In this document: positions 26,579 through 37,101 of the stretch, piece by piece
Numbering within the stretch: position 1 is the first letter of the stretch
Layout of the letters: each line of letters starts with the position of its first letter
NCBI GenBank assembly: GCA_965277445.1
Contig: CBDICY010000013.1
Coordinates: 2,852,001-2,916,000, forward strand
DNA: 64,000 nucleotides
Direction of reading: 5' to 3'
Source of the DNA: JAFMDF01 sp965277445
GTDB lineage: Bacteria; Bacteroidota; Bacteroidia; Chitinophagales; Saprospiraceae
Notes under the pieces: model-generated
The model's input: the letters and a program-made list of their open reading frames with translations, nothing else
Databases searched by the model: none
Told to the model about the DNA's origin: nothing
Program-made: the position numbers and the translations under genes

Positions 26579-28351
26579 ATGTCTATACTTATTTTTATAT
26601 TGGTCTCTTATATACTATTGAGTTTTACTTTGCGAAAAGTATTTGAAAAAGCAGGCGTAGATGCTAATAAAGCCTTAATTCCTGGGGTTAATTTTATGGA
26701 ATGGTGCACCCTAATTGGTCGGCCAAAATGGTGGGCAGCTTTACTATTGATACCAATCGTGAATATTTTCATCTACGCAGGAATGTGTGTGGATATGGTT
26801 CGGTCCTTTAAAAAATACGATTTTAAAGATAGTGCTTTAGCCGTTATTTATGCGCCACTTTCTTTTTTCTTTATTGGAAAAGAACCTAGTGATAAATATG
26901 ATGGGCCAACTTTAGAAAAAGAAGCCGCTTACCAAGCTGATATTGAAGCTGCTTATAAAGCAGACGATCGCTTGCAATTAAAGCGATTGATGGCTAAAAA
27001 CCCTTATCAAAAATCTGCGGTTAGGGAATGGGTCGAAGCAATCTTTTTTGCTGTATTTGCCGCTGCTTTTATTAGAATGTTTCTAATCGAAGCGTATGTA
27101 ATTCCAACTTCTTCTATGGAAGGGTCGCTTTTGGTCGGAGATTATTTATTTGTAAGCAAAGCGCATTATGGCATTAGAACACCAGAGACAATTGCCATGA
27201 TTCCATTATTGCATAATCGGTTACCAATTATGGATGCAGAGTCTTATCTAGAATCTCCAAAGATTTCTTCTGTAAGATTGCCTGCGATAGAAACGATTGA
27301 TAAAAATGACCCTGTTGTTTTTAATTACCCTGAAGGAGATAGTGTTTATGTCACTCCCGGTCGAACTTGGAGTGTGTACGATAAACGCAGAAAGTCTATT
27401 CCCAATCAAACTGCTGCTGCTATCGATCGTGGTCGATATGAATTAGTGACTCGACCTATTGATAAGATGGATCATTATATCAAACGTTGTGTGGCTACTC
27501 CAGGAGATTCTTTACAGATTATTGACAGACAATTATATATTAACGGTCAAGCTGCTAAAAATCCAACGAATGTTCAATTTCGGTATTTAGTAAAACATAA
27601 AGGACCGCTTAGTGAAAGAAATTTTTCAGATTGGGGAATCTCCCCAGAAGACCAATTATACTATAACGATGGGTCTAATCCAGTATCTGAAACCCATAAA
27701 ATGTTGGTTTTATCAGAAGCACAAAAAGAGAAAATAAAAGCCATGGACCCTAGTATAGAAATCATTCCAAATGATATGTATTGGGTTGATTTACCAGAGG
27801 GTATGGATAGATATGTTTTGCGCACTTGGGGAATAGATGAAGGAAATCTTAGATTTGGTAATGGAAGTCGGTTGATGTATACTTTGAAAAAAGATCAAGC
27901 GGATTCCTTAAGAGCCAATGGTATTGGTGTGGAATATAATTACGAGACTGCTCGATTATTTCCGCATGATCCAGCTAATTTCAAAAATAATTCTGTTGAC
28001 AATTTTGGTCCATTATATGTTCCTAAAAAAGGAGCAACGGTCATTATTACACCTGAAACGATTGCACCTTATCATCGAATCATAAGCGTTTATGAAAATA
28101 ATGATTTAAGAATTGCTAGTGGCAGAGTTTATATCAATGGAGAAGAAACGACGAAATATACTTTCAAACAAGATTATTATTGGATGATGGGAGACAACCG
28201 TCACAATTCGGAAGATTCAAGAGTTTGGGGTTTTGTACCACATAGTCACGTAGTAGGTAAACCACTATTTATTTGGTTCTCAACTAAAAATGGTAATGCT
28301 GCGAATGGGATTAATTGGGATAGAATCTTTAGTTCTGCGGATAAGCAGTAA
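26579..28351 (+). CDS. lepB: Signal peptidase I, long Bacteroidota form
   Basis: A 590-residue leader peptidase (S26 family) that cuts Sec signal peptides at the inner membrane. An N-terminal hydrophobic domain (about 5-100) with ILVSYILLSFTLRKVF and WWAALLLIPIVNIFIY resembles the DUF5684-like membrane domain often fused in this phylum. The catalytic region starts with a transmembrane helix near 145-165; the Ser nucleophile is in PTSSMEGSLLVGDY (about 178), the Lys general base in DHYIKRCVATPGD (about 302), and the box E finish in YYWMMGDNRHNSEDSR (about 537). The protein is longer than the E. coli enzyme owing to insertions (about 310-480). It would process the many secreted proteins in this window. 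Confidence 0.95.
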   Translation: MSILIFILVSYILLSFTLRKVFEKAGVDANKALIPGVNFMEWCTLIGRPKWWAALLLIPIVNIFIYAGMCVDMVRSFKKYDFKDSALAVIYAPLSFFFIGKEPSDKYDGPTLEKEAAYQADIEAAYKADDRLQLKRLMAKNPYQKSAVREWVEAIFFAVFAAAFIRMFLIEAYVIPTSSMEGSLLVGDYLFVSKAHYGIRTPETIAMIPLLHNRLPIMDAESYLESPKISSVRLPAIETIDKNDPVVFNYPEGDSVYVTPGRTWSVYDKRRKSIPNQTAAAIDRGRYELVTRPIDKMDHYIKRCVATPGDSLQIIDRQLYINGQAAKNPTNVQFRYLVKHKGPLSERNFSDWGISPEDQLYYNDGSNPVSETHKMLVLSEAQKEKIKAMDPSIEIIPNDMYWVDLPEGMDRYVLRTWGIDEGNLRFGNGSRLMYTLKKDQADSLRANGIGVEYNYETARLFPHDPANFKNNSVDNFGPLYVPKKGATVIITPETIAPYHRIISVYENNDLRIASGRVYINGEETTKYTFKQDYYWMMGDNRHNSEDSRVWGFVPHSHVVGKPLFIWFSTKNGNAANGINWDRIFSSADKQ

Positions 28352-28419
28352 ACGCCTATTTAAATTTTCATATCATTCATAATTAACTGATTATCAATTT
28401 AATAAATTTTTGATTGCTT

Positions 28420-28478
28420 GATTGTTAGACTGTTTGATTGTTGTTAAGAGGAATTTACAATCAAACAGTCTGACAATC
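28420..28478. repeat. Inverted repeat after lepB
   Basis: GATTGTTAGACTGTTTGATTG (28420-28440, with inner palindromic character) pairs with CAATCAAACAGTCTGACAATC (28458-28478), one mismatch near the centre. No strong T run follows. It lies in the 220 bp between lepB and the convergent giant T9SS gene; it may terminate both, or be a dispersed palindrome. Confidence 0.6.
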
Positions 28479-28573
28479 AAAACAATCTTCAGGAAAAACA
28501 AAGGTATATTTCCATTTTTTCAAATTAGCGAGATAATATTTTTAATTCAGAGCACTATCTATCGAATATTATA

Positions 28574-31500
28574 TCATTCCAAAACCACCATCTTCTCCAC
28601 CCCCACAAATTCACCAGCCGTCAACTGATAATAAAATACACCTCTTGCATTCAAGGTCTTAGCCTGCCAATCAAGCTCATGATGCCCTTGCGGATAAGTA
28701 CCTTCGATCGTCTGCAACACTCGTCCATTAACATCCATAATTTGTAGTTGAATAGACATTGTTTTGGGTAAATCAAAAGCTATGGTCGTCGTTTCCTTAA
28801 ACGGATTTGGCGTATTTTGATATAGCTTAAAGGGTTGTTGCATTAGTTTAGAAAATTGTAAATCTATTTTACTCATTTCTCCTGCTTTAGTGTATGCCTC
28901 AGCGGTCGTTATAGCACTATTAATGGTCAATAAATCACTTAACCAACCATCCGTTTCCGCTTTAAATTGCAAGCTAAATAAAGTTGGTCTGCCTTGTTTT
29001 GTGCCATTCCAACTAAGCGCTAACTGCCCTTTAGTAGCTAATTGGGTATTAAAATGCTCCTTTTTGAGTAGTCCTTCGGTTAAGCCTAAGTATGTTAAGT
29101 CAGAAAAATTCAAAGTCATTTGATAACCTAAAATAGTGGATAATTCAGTAGGTGTAAACTCAATATCGACTACTTCTCCCCTACTCACTTTTCGATTTTG
29201 CAAGTGGATATTAAATACTTTACCCGTTTGCCTATCTTCTGCTTTTACTAGCCTATTCGCATTGGCTGTTCCATTGACATCTCCAATCTTTACGCCGATA
29301 AAATCGACCGTTACTTGATGCGTATTTTCGGGTACCTCCATTATTTCTGGGAAGGTTTCCTTGGCAGGGTTTTCCGTATAAAACTCATAATCTTTAGTAA
29401 CAAAACGCCAGCTATTATTTTGTGGAAAGGCCTCCCGAACATTCAGGATTAATTGCCGCAATTGTACTAAATCAAAAGAGGTGATACTACCCGATTTATT
29501 AACATCTGCCGCAATGTATTGATACGGCGAAGTAAAAGGTTTTACGCCTAGTATATGTTGACTGATTAGCACTAAATCAAAAGTAGAGACCCCATTTAAT
29601 GGATTGATTAATTTTTCTGGCTGTACGCTAAAGGCGATATTCGTAGGTAGGGTAAATTGATAATTGCCATCTGCTTGAGTCGTCATCAATTGATTATTTC
29701 CACCCGTTAAATGAACCGTTACTCCTTCTATATTTTCGCCTTTGGCATTGATAATGCGACCTGATACTACATTATCTACTGGGCTAAGCGAACAAAGTCT
29801 TTGATTATCCTGTACTTGAATATTAGTTATGGCTACATCCCAATTGCCCGCTTCGTCTATTACATAAATATGTACGGCTTGGGTCCCAAGTTCTGCACAA
29901 GTAAACGTTATATTACTCGGTAAATCCAATACTTCATTGAGCGAATCGGGCGCTGCTCCGAGGGTCGAATGCCAGATTCTAGTGATTAAATCTTCCTGAT
30001 CGGTACAATTATCAAAACTATTTTGGTCTAAATCATTTGCCCAAACTTGAATGGTGCCTGTTTCAGATAGTTCTAGGGTAATCCCATTTTTAAGATATGG
30101 CAATGGTTTTTTACAATCTCTAAAAGTGATTAACTCACTTTGTTGATTGGCCGAATTGCCACAACCATCAAACGCCCAGAATTCTACTCGATAGGCATCT
30201 TTATCGTAAACGGCATAGCTTAAGACATTGCTATCTACTCGCAATAATTCATTTCCTTCGGCATCATATAATTTGCCTAACCAATTAAATACTTCGTCGT
30301 CCGAACAATCTACCGCACTTGCCCTCCATGTTTTAATTTCATCACATTCAAAAGGTGACATTAGGGGCGTTTCATCTTCTTCGCCAAAAGGTTCGGCATC
30401 AAATTCGATGGCGGTAATACAAGCATCAGGGGCAGCAATTGTCACAACGGGTGCTTCCTCATCGTGTACTTTTAGGATTTGAATGTAGGTTAGTTTGCCT
30501 GCACTAGCAAGTGCTTCGGTAGCAGTAATGACTTGTGCTGTGGCAAATTGATTTTCATCTGCTATTCTTTCAATAACCACGGCTTCCCCATCTGCTTCAT
30601 ATTGACACCAGTTGATTATCTGGTAGGTTCGTTCAATTTTTAAACAGGCATCTCCCGGAATAGAAAAGCGCCTTTCACTTACTTCTGTTGCTATCACATC
30701 GCAAGTACCTGCTTTGATTAAAATTTCTGGAATTGGGGCGGTTTCCCCACAAGTTCCTTCCCAATCCGCAGGCAAGGCAATTTGCCAATCGGCTTTGCTA
30801 CTAATGTCAATCGACTGAATCGCCCAAAAGGATTTATTACCCGATTTATCAATGGCTCTCGCTCGACGTTTGATGGTGATATTGCCACAAGTACCTTCTA
30901 ATAAAGCATATTGTTGTTCAATCGTTAAGTTGGCACATTCGCTATCTTCTTGTTGATTGTCTTGGCAAATTGGGTCACCAAATTCTCGATTATAAAAGAT
31001 CAATAAAGAATCGGTTAAATCTACATATTCCCCATTATCCAATTGGTTGTTATTATTGGCATCGGTACTAGCGCCTAACTGTGCTCGATGATACGCATCA
31101 CAAGTAATTTCATAATCGGCTAAAGCACAAATCGGGTCAATCTTATCTTCGGCATTTACGGTCAACCAGCCTGTATCCTCATTACCTTTGGTATCGGTTA
31201 CTTTTAGTTCCAATTGTAAATCGGTGCTTAAATAATCACAAGAAATAATCGCCACACTATCCCACTCCCCTCCTGCATCTTTAATCCGTATTTCATATTT
31301 TGCAATACCACAAGCATCAAAACTGCCGTCGTCAATATCTCGTGCTTGAACTATGGTCGCATCTCCAATTAAAGTTAACTGGATTTCATTCAGCATTTTT
31401 ACCGTTGGTGGGGTTTTATCGCTAATAATAATGGTGTCAGTTAAAATGCTAGTCTTAGTCTGTTCGATACAATCATCGGTAGCTACCCAAATTATTTCAA

Positions 31501-34500
31501 AGGTATCGCAAGTTAAGGCTGCCCAATCTGCTGTGTCTATTACTGTTTTCTGTCCGTCTTTAATACGGGAAATTTGTTGAATTGCCACGTTTGGATTGGT
31601 ACTACAATTATCGGTTGCTACTGGTTTTGTTAGTTCTTGGGCGTCATAAGTACAAGCAAATGGAGCTAAAACGATTTCTTTAGGTGTACTCGCTGCGTTT
31701 ATTACAAAAATAGGTGCTAAAGTATCTGCTAAAAAGATATTTTGGGTATCCATTCGCATTGGTTCGCTGTCTCCACACCAATCAGCAATCGACCAATAAC
31801 GAAAGGTTTTTCCTCCGCAAGTTGACCCTGTGACTTGAACATCTTCCTTGCTTAGAATATACCCACAGATATAATCCGTTTCGTTTAGATGGAGTGTATC
31901 ACTTACCGTAAATTGCCCCCCATTTAGTCGACCAATTTGTAAACCTAAAACTCCTGTTTTGGCTAAGTCATTAACGGCTTCAGGACTACCTTCGCCACAA
32001 CTTAATCTCACATCTGGTAGTCGAATTAGTCTTGTCAAGTCTGGGCGAATAATCACTATTTGTTGTGTTAACTCAGCTTGATTCCCTGATTCATCCGTGG
32101 CTTGCCAAGTCACTTGGACAATATTCGTATCACAAACACCGCCTTCTTTTAAATAAATGGCTTCAACATATTTTGCGGTAAGCTGCGTATCACAATTATC
32201 AAATACTTTCGGTTTAGTTAAGCCTAAACCTGTTTCGCTCAATGCTACTGCACAGGCAATAATCGTATCTTTACTCGCTGCGGAAAATATTGGTGGGCTA
32301 TTATCAAACAGGGTGATTTTTCCACGGCAACTTTGTCCACAAGCATCGGTTACGGTGTAATTATAGACGCCTGCTTTGGTTAAGATGACGCTGTCGGTTT
32401 CATTATTTAAAATGCCATTTCCCAACCCATCCCTAGCCCTTCCCTTCAAAGGGAAGGGGATTTCTTTTGTGCTATTAGTAGCATTTTCGATCGAATTTCC
32501 AGCCTGTCGATTCCCCTCCATTCCAAAGGGAGGGGCTAGGGGTGGGTTGGAGAATTCAATGTTAATTTTATAATCATTTCCAACTGTATCTGGTTTTTCT
32601 AATAAATCATCTGGACGGATATTAACCGTACAAGCTGAACCCAATGGTATCAACAAAGAATCATTACAAACGGGTAGATTGGTAGATCGAACGGTAAAAA
32701 TACAGGTGCGAGTCACACAAACCGAATCATCTGCTGTCCCTCGAATGCCATCTAATCCTTGGAATTTTAAGCGTACATTTAGCGCATGTGTCCCTAAAGC
32801 TACTGTATCCAAGCATAGTGAATCTATCGAAGCACTATCTCGAATCATATTTTGGTGATCAATATCGTATTCAAGGTAATAAACCGTATCGGTGGTACAA
32901 ATATTTTTTAAGGTAACTGTTGGCGCTTTAATTTTACCAATTTTCAATTTTCCGACTTTACAAGTCACCGTAAAATCGTCAATCGCACAATTTTCCATCG
33001 TTGGCGTTTGGCTGGTACATTCAGGTACGACCGTCCAACCTTTGCCTTTGATATTATCGCCATTCGGTGCCCAACGTAGGGTCAAACAACCCGATAGATT
33101 ATTACAAGTGGCGTCCACCCAACCTGCTCCTCCTTGGGGAATAGCTGCACCCACACCTTGGATAAATTTCATTTTACTGACTGCATCTCCTCTAATTTCC
33201 AAATAATTATTGCTATAAATATGATTGCCCGTATAAACCCGTAAAGTATCTCCCGAAGCAATTTCAAAACTAGTAAAAGCTAATCGAACACTTTGTTTGG
33301 CAGGGTTGGTCGGACAGAAGGTATAGATTTTTTGACCCACCGTATCGGTATAATTCCCATCGTTGCCGCCATCATCGGCAAAGGTTTCGCCACAAGATTC
33401 GATATAAGCACTATTGGGTAAAGCGCTAATTTTTTCACAACCCGAACATTTATTACTAATGGATAAGTCCGTTGTTCCGTCCGTTAGCGTAATGGCGTAG
33501 CCAATATTATCAATATGCAAGCCATTTAGGGTATAAAAACTTACCCCGCTTGCTTGTTTGGTTTCTGTTAATTTGATGCCCGTTGCACCTGTCGTAAAAG
33601 GGTGGTGTGGATGTACGACACCTTTGGCTGGTGGAAATACACCCGCTGGCGCTTGGGTTAGACCTGTAACACTTTTAATTGTCCAAGTTTGATTGCTTGG
33701 GCCTGTAATCATAACTGTTTCGGCAAATTGTCCAATGCCTACACCGCCATTGTCTAAACAGATACAAGGATCGGAAATAGAAGGATAAGGTTTTCGGCAA
33801 GTGCTGCATAAACCTTTGGGGTCGGTAATTGCTTCCTCCGTTATCCCACATACTGGATCAAGGGTATAACAATCTTTGGTATCAAAGCGGTCTATTTCTA
33901 TAGCTTCCGCTTCATACGCACCATTTAAAGGCTGAGTAGCTGGAAAATCATCGTACAAAAAGAAACGGCCTCTTTCATCTCGCACTACCTTAGTCACTAT
34001 TCCATCGGTATAAGTCGGTGCAGTTGGTAGGGTTTGGTCACAATCACTTGTTACAGTTCGTAAATGAGTAGCAGGTATATCCACAAAACCTCGACCTACA
34101 TTCCACCTGACAATGGTATTAGACCGAACGCCATTATCGTGGTGATAAAATCGTAGCCTTACTGCTCGCAAGGGCAAAAGCAAATTATCACAACTTTCGT
34201 CAATAATCGAGGTACTATCTGGTATTTCATAGGTAAACGTACTAAAATCGTTCTCCCCTTTTGCATTGATATTTTCGCCAATCAAACGCATGGAATCTAA
34301 CTCCGTTCCTAAATATAAACGAGAAGCATCATAAGCACCGCCACCACCGAGTTTAAAATCTATACAAGTGACATTGGATGGAATGAGCAACCAGCCATCT
34401 TGTTGGACATTTTCACCGCCATTGAAATTAGCAACATGGGGCATAAAGTCATCTCCGTCGGTATCCTCACTTGCTAGTGCCGCATCGTTGACACCTAAAG

Positions 34501-37051
34501 TCGCCGATTCGTAGATGCCTGTGGGGGTATTGGTATGCTGTGGCAAACAATTGGGGCAAGTTTTATCATTCGTAAATTTATCAAAGGCTACATCAATTCC
34601 TGCATTGGTAATCTGCTGGTTAAAACCTTTGCCATCGTTGCCATCCCAAAATTGGGTACGCAGACTGCCCGCATCAGCAATGGTCTTAGGGGTAATATTA
34701 AAGACTTCTAAAAAGCAAATGGGGAACGTATCGGCAATGATGGCACTTGGACTAATTAATGCTTCTACACAATCGTCAACACAAGCAGTTAATTGTTTGG
34801 GGCAAGTAAAACAATCAATATCTTGAATGCTTTCGCAGTATCTTTTATTGAAGTTAAACGGTTGACCTGATTGGGTAAATAAATCTCCATCGCTGTCTTG
34901 ATAGACACAAAAAGGCAGGCCGTCTTTAAGGCTGTTGGGTTTATTATTATCGCTGTTCGCATCGGCCGCCGTTGTACCCACCGATTGTAAATTGGTGGCT
35001 GGAATATTTTCCCAACCTTTGCCATAATTCCATTGCACTACTCCATCCAAAAAGGCGCTGACATCAGATGCATACCATCTGGCTCGAACTACATAAAAAC
35101 CACAAGTCGGGCAAGTGGGGTCAGGGGTCGTCAATGCAACCCCATCCGCAGCGGCATCATAATTAAAGTTACTACTCGTTTGGGTCTGGCTGCCATCTAC
35201 TGTTTTATCGTGGGTATAACTACCTTGCAGACCCCAAGAAGCCCCAATAAAATCCATATCGTTAATGCTTGGGCCTAAAAATAAGGCAGCGCCATCGTGT
35301 GCTTGGGGGGCATTGACTCGGACATCAATACAACTGATACTTGGTGGTAAGACGATCCAAGCATCCATTTGCACTTGGTCGCCTCTTCCTCGGCTGAGTT
35401 TATCGGCAATCGCTTTTTCTTCGATACCTAAGGTAATGGCTTGCTGCACACAGCCTGCTGCGCCACTTCTATGTTGGGGTAGCATGCTAGGCGTATAGCC
35501 TGTTCCCGTTCCCATGGTGGTGGTAAAGGGAATGATTAATGGGCGAGTTCCATTGCTTGCTCCACCGCCAACAGTTGGCGCAATGCCTACTGGAGATTGT
35601 TGGGTATTGGCTGCACCTGTACAACAGAAATTGCCACAAGCTTGAGACCAGATTTGTAATAAGGCTTGTCCGTCAGTAACGGGTACTTTGCCTTGTACTT
35701 GTCTTGAAATCGCCCCACAATCTAGGCTGCAATTGCCTGCAATATCAGGATCGGCAGCGTCTACCAAGCCATCCATATCATTATCTAAATTATCGCCACA
35801 AATCTCTGCTTTGCTCGGACAATTACAATCGTCAGGCAGCGCACAAGCGCCTGCATGGACGACCGTTACCCCTGAAGTCATTCCTGTTAGACTAAAGGAA
35901 TAGGCGACATTGGGATGAACCGTATAAGTATATTCTACTACATCGGGATTGGTATTGCTGACTAAAGTTGGTCCTGCTACTAAACCTACTACATTACCGA
36001 TAGTATAAGCGGCATCTACTACACTAGTGACCAATAAAGTTTGTTGAAAAACGCTTACCGATTGAGGGCTAGTGCCGCTAAAAGTATTACTCGTATTATC
36101 ACAAATACAACCCACTTCTTGCATTTCTATTTGGCAAGGATTACAAATTACACTCGAATTTTCTTCAACTGAAAAACAGATATAAGGGATATTTATTTGG
36201 CTAGTCGGAGCAGTATTACAATCCGCTGGCACTTGCCATAATTTTTCGTATTCATCGTATAAACCTGCTAAACTAGCACCATTCCTTTCAGTAATTGCCG
36301 CAGGAATTAAATCATCGGCATCATGCGCCGAAACGGGCAATAGATACCCCGTTGGAATGATTTCGAAGCCTTCCCCGACATCCCATTCTACTTCCGAATT
36401 GGATTCATCATTGCCTTGATCGTTATGATACAGTCGAATACGAATTAAAAAATAATCGCAACTGGGTGAAGAAACAATGGTCAATCCTGCGGGTAAGGTA
36501 TAGGAAAAATCATTGGTAGACCCAGTTAGCAACGTGTTATTTTCACCAACTAAGGTCATATTGCCACAGCCAGTTCCTGCGTAGAGGGCAGAAGCTTCTC
36601 CTTTATCCACCCCACCCAAGCGAAAGTCAATGCAGTCGTAATGAATGGGAATCATCAACCAGCCATCTTGCTGGGCATTTTCTTTATTTCCCGTTGGAAA
36701 GGGGTTGGTGATGCTGTCACTTACCCCTAATCGAGCTTGCACAAAGGGAGCAATATCCGCTGCGTTGCTATGCATGGGCAAGCCGCAAGCATCATTACCA
36801 CCATTGAAGGCTGCTCGATAGTCATTTGTATCCGCACTTCCGCCTTCGGAATTAAATTGCGTCCAGCCTGAGGTTAGTACTCCCGTGCCAGTAGTCGGGA
36901 TCTTTTCTTGGATGGTCACCGCCGTAGCATCACAAGAAAAACCTGTGGGGTCGCTGGCGCTTGGGTCAGGGCATTGGGCTATTGACAGCAAGGGCAGGTA
37001 GGTGATGGCTAGGCATAGCACTAGCTTGATGATGCTTTGGTTGTGTGTCAT
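28574..37051 (-). CDS. Giant T9SS-sorted modular surface protein (2,825 residues)
   Basis: Signal peptide at residues 1-25. The N-terminal half has three related modules of about 220 residues (near 40-260, 470-740 and 790-1050), each with a QDGWLMIP / QMDAWIVLP / QQDGWLLIP core, SIxCID(F/V), and a final VEWDVGEGFEIIPTG / VQWNYGKGWENIP / VRWNVGRGFVDIP. A CUB-like domain lies near 1217-1340 (FADDGGNDGNY, LRVYTGNH). Ig/HYR-like repeats fill about 1350-2400. A carboxypeptidase-regulatory-like domain (VSGRIINAKGENIEGVTVHL, near 2427) precedes a dockerin-like duplicated EF-type segment (DVNKSGSITSFDLVQLR, near 2517). The C-terminal T9SS sorting domain starts at LYQNTPNPF near 2740. It is a large adhesin-like protein. 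A palindrome is inserted in frame near residue 1520. Confidence 0.88.
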   Translation of the reverse strand: MTHNQSIIKLVLCLAITYLPLLSIAQCPDPSASDPTGFSCDATAVTIQEKIPTTGTGVLTSGWTQFNSEGGSADTNDYRAAFNGGNDACGLPMHSNAADIAPFVQARLGVSDSITNPFPTGNKENAQQDGWLMIPIHYDCIDFRLGGVDKGEASALYAGTGCGNMTLVGENNTLLTGSTNDFSYTLPAGLTIVSSPSCDYFLIRIRLYHNDQGNDESNSEVEWDVGEGFEIIPTGYLLPVSAHDADDLIPAAITERNGASLAGLYDEYEKLWQVPADCNTAPTSQINIPYICFSVEENSSVICNPCQIEMQEVGCICDNTSNTFSGTSPQSVSVFQQTLLVTSVVDAAYTIGNVVGLVAGPTLVSNTNPDVVEYTYTVHPNVAYSFSLTGMTSGVTVVHAGACALPDDCNCPSKAEICGDNLDNDMDGLVDAADPDIAGNCSLDCGAISRQVQGKVPVTDGQALLQIWSQACGNFCCTGAANTQQSPVGIAPTVGGGASNGTRPLIIPFTTTMGTGTGYTPSMLPQHRSGAAGCVQQAITLGIEEKAIADKLSRGRGDQVQMDAWIVLPPSISCIDVRVNAPQAHDGAALFLGPSINDMDFIGASWGLQGSYTHDKTVDGSQTQTSSNFNYDAAADGVALTTPDPTCPTCGFYVVRARWYASDVSAFLDGVVQWNYGKGWENIPATNLQSVGTTAADANSDNNKPNSLKDGLPFCVYQDSDGDLFTQSGQPFNFNKRYCESIQDIDCFTCPKQLTACVDDCVEALISPSAIIADTFPICFLEVFNITPKTIADAGSLRTQFWDGNDGKGFNQQITNAGIDVAFDKFTNDKTCPNCLPQHTNTPTGIYESATLGVNDAALASEDTDGDDFMPHVANFNGGENVQQDGWLLIPSNVTCIDFKLGGGGAYDASRLYLGTELDSMRLIGENINAKGENDFSTFTYEIPDSTSIIDESCDNLLLPLRAVRLRFYHHDNGVRSNTIVRWNVGRGFVDIPATHLRTVTSDCDQTLPTAPTYTDGIVTKVVRDERGRFFLYDDFPATQPLNGAYEAEAIEIDRFDTKDCYTLDPVCGITEEAITDPKGLCSTCRKPYPSISDPCICLDNGGVGIGQFAETVMITGPSNQTWTIKSVTGLTQAPAGVFPPAKGVVHPHHPFTTGATGIKLTETKQASGVSFYTLNGLHIDNIGYAITLTDGTTDLSISNKCSGCEKISALPNSAYIESCGETFADDGGNDGNYTDTVGQKIYTFCPTNPAKQSVRLAFTSFEIASGDTLRVYTGNHIYSNNYLEIRGDAVSKMKFIQGVGAAIPQGGAGWVDATCNNLSGCLTLRWAPNGDNIKGKGWTVVPECTSQTPTMENCAIDDFTVTCKVGKLKIGKIKAPTVTLKNICTTDTVYYLEYDIDHQNMIRDSASIDSLCLDTVALGTHALNVRLKFQGLDGIRGTADDSVCVTRTCIFTVRSTNLPVCNDSLLIPLGSACTVNIRPDDLLEKPDTVGNDYKINIEFSNPPLAPPFGMEGNRQAGNSIENATNSTKEIPFPLKGRARDGLGNGILNNETDSVILTKAGVYNYTVTDACGQSCRGKITLFDNSPPIFSAASKDTIIACAVALSETGLGLTKPKVFDNCDTQLTAKYVEAIYLKEGGVCDTNIVQVTWQATDESGNQAELTQQIVIIRPDLTRLIRLPDVRLSCGEGSPEAVNDLAKTGVLGLQIGRLNGGQFTVSDTLHLNETDYICGYILSKEDVQVTGSTCGGKTFRYWSIADWCGDSEPMRMDTQNIFLADTLAPIFVINAASTPKEIVLAPFACTYDAQELTKPVATDNCSTNPNVAIQQISRIKDGQKTVIDTADWAALTCDTFEIIWVATDDCIEQTKTSILTDTIIISDKTPPTVKMLNEIQLTLIGDATIVQARDIDDGSFDACGIAKYEIRIKDAGGEWDSVAIISCDYLSTDLQLELKVTDTKGNEDTGWLTVNAEDKIDPICALADYEITCDAYHRAQLGASTDANNNNQLDNGEYVDLTDSLLIFYNREFGDPICQDNQQEDSECANLTIEQQYALLEGTCGNITIKRRARAIDKSGNKSFWAIQSIDISSKADWQIALPADWEGTCGETAPIPEILIKAGTCDVIATEVSERRFSIPGDACLKIERTYQIINWCQYEADGEAVVIERIADENQFATAQVITATEALASAGKLTYIQILKVHDEEAPVVTIAAPDACITAIEFDAEPFGEEDETPLMSPFECDEIKTWRASAVDCSDDEVFNWLGKLYDAEGNELLRVDSNVLSYAVYDKDAYRVEFWAFDGCGNSANQQSELITFRDCKKPLPYLKNGITLELSETGTIQVWANDLDQNSFDNCTDQEDLITRIWHSTLGAAPDSLNEVLDLPSNITFTCAELGTQAVHIYVIDEAGNWDVAITNIQVQDNQRLCSLSPVDNVVSGRIINAKGENIEGVTVHLTGGNNQLMTTQADGNYQFTLPTNIAFSVQPEKLINPLNGVSTFDLVLISQHILGVKPFTSPYQYIAADVNKSGSITSFDLVQLRQLILNVREAFPQNNSWRFVTKDYEFYTENPAKETFPEIMEVPENTHQVTVDFIGVKIGDVNGTANANRLVKAEDRQTGKVFNIHLQNRKVSRGEVVDIEFTPTELSTILGYQMTLNFSDLTYLGLTEGLLKKEHFNTQLATKGQLALSWNGTKQGRPTLFSLQFKAETDGWLSDLLTINSAITTAEAYTKAGEMSKIDLQFSKLMQQPFKLYQNTPNPFKETTTIAFDLPKTMSIQLQIMDVNGRVLQTIEGTYPQGHHELDWQAKTLNARGVFYYQLTAGEFVGVEKMVVLE
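32422..32550. repeat. 129-bp palindromic element inserted in frame in the giant gene
   Basis: Outer arms CCAACCCATCCCTAGCCC (32422-32439) and GGGCTAGGGGTGGGTTGG (32533-32550) are inverse with one mismatch, and inner arms continue as CCCTTCCC.. and ..GGGAGGGG around a second hairpin CCCTTCAAAGGGAAGGGG. The length of 129 bp is 43 codons, so translation continues through it, giving the low-complexity LAPPFGMEG .. IPFPLKGRARD segment. The same G/C-rich theme occurs near 6703. The palindrome has no counterpart in the neighbouring HYR-like repeats, so it is an insertion. Confidence 0.8.
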
Positions 37052-37101
37052 GAGATTAATTTTTTTGTTGTTTTAGCGTGTTTGGGTATTTGGTTGATAT
37101 T

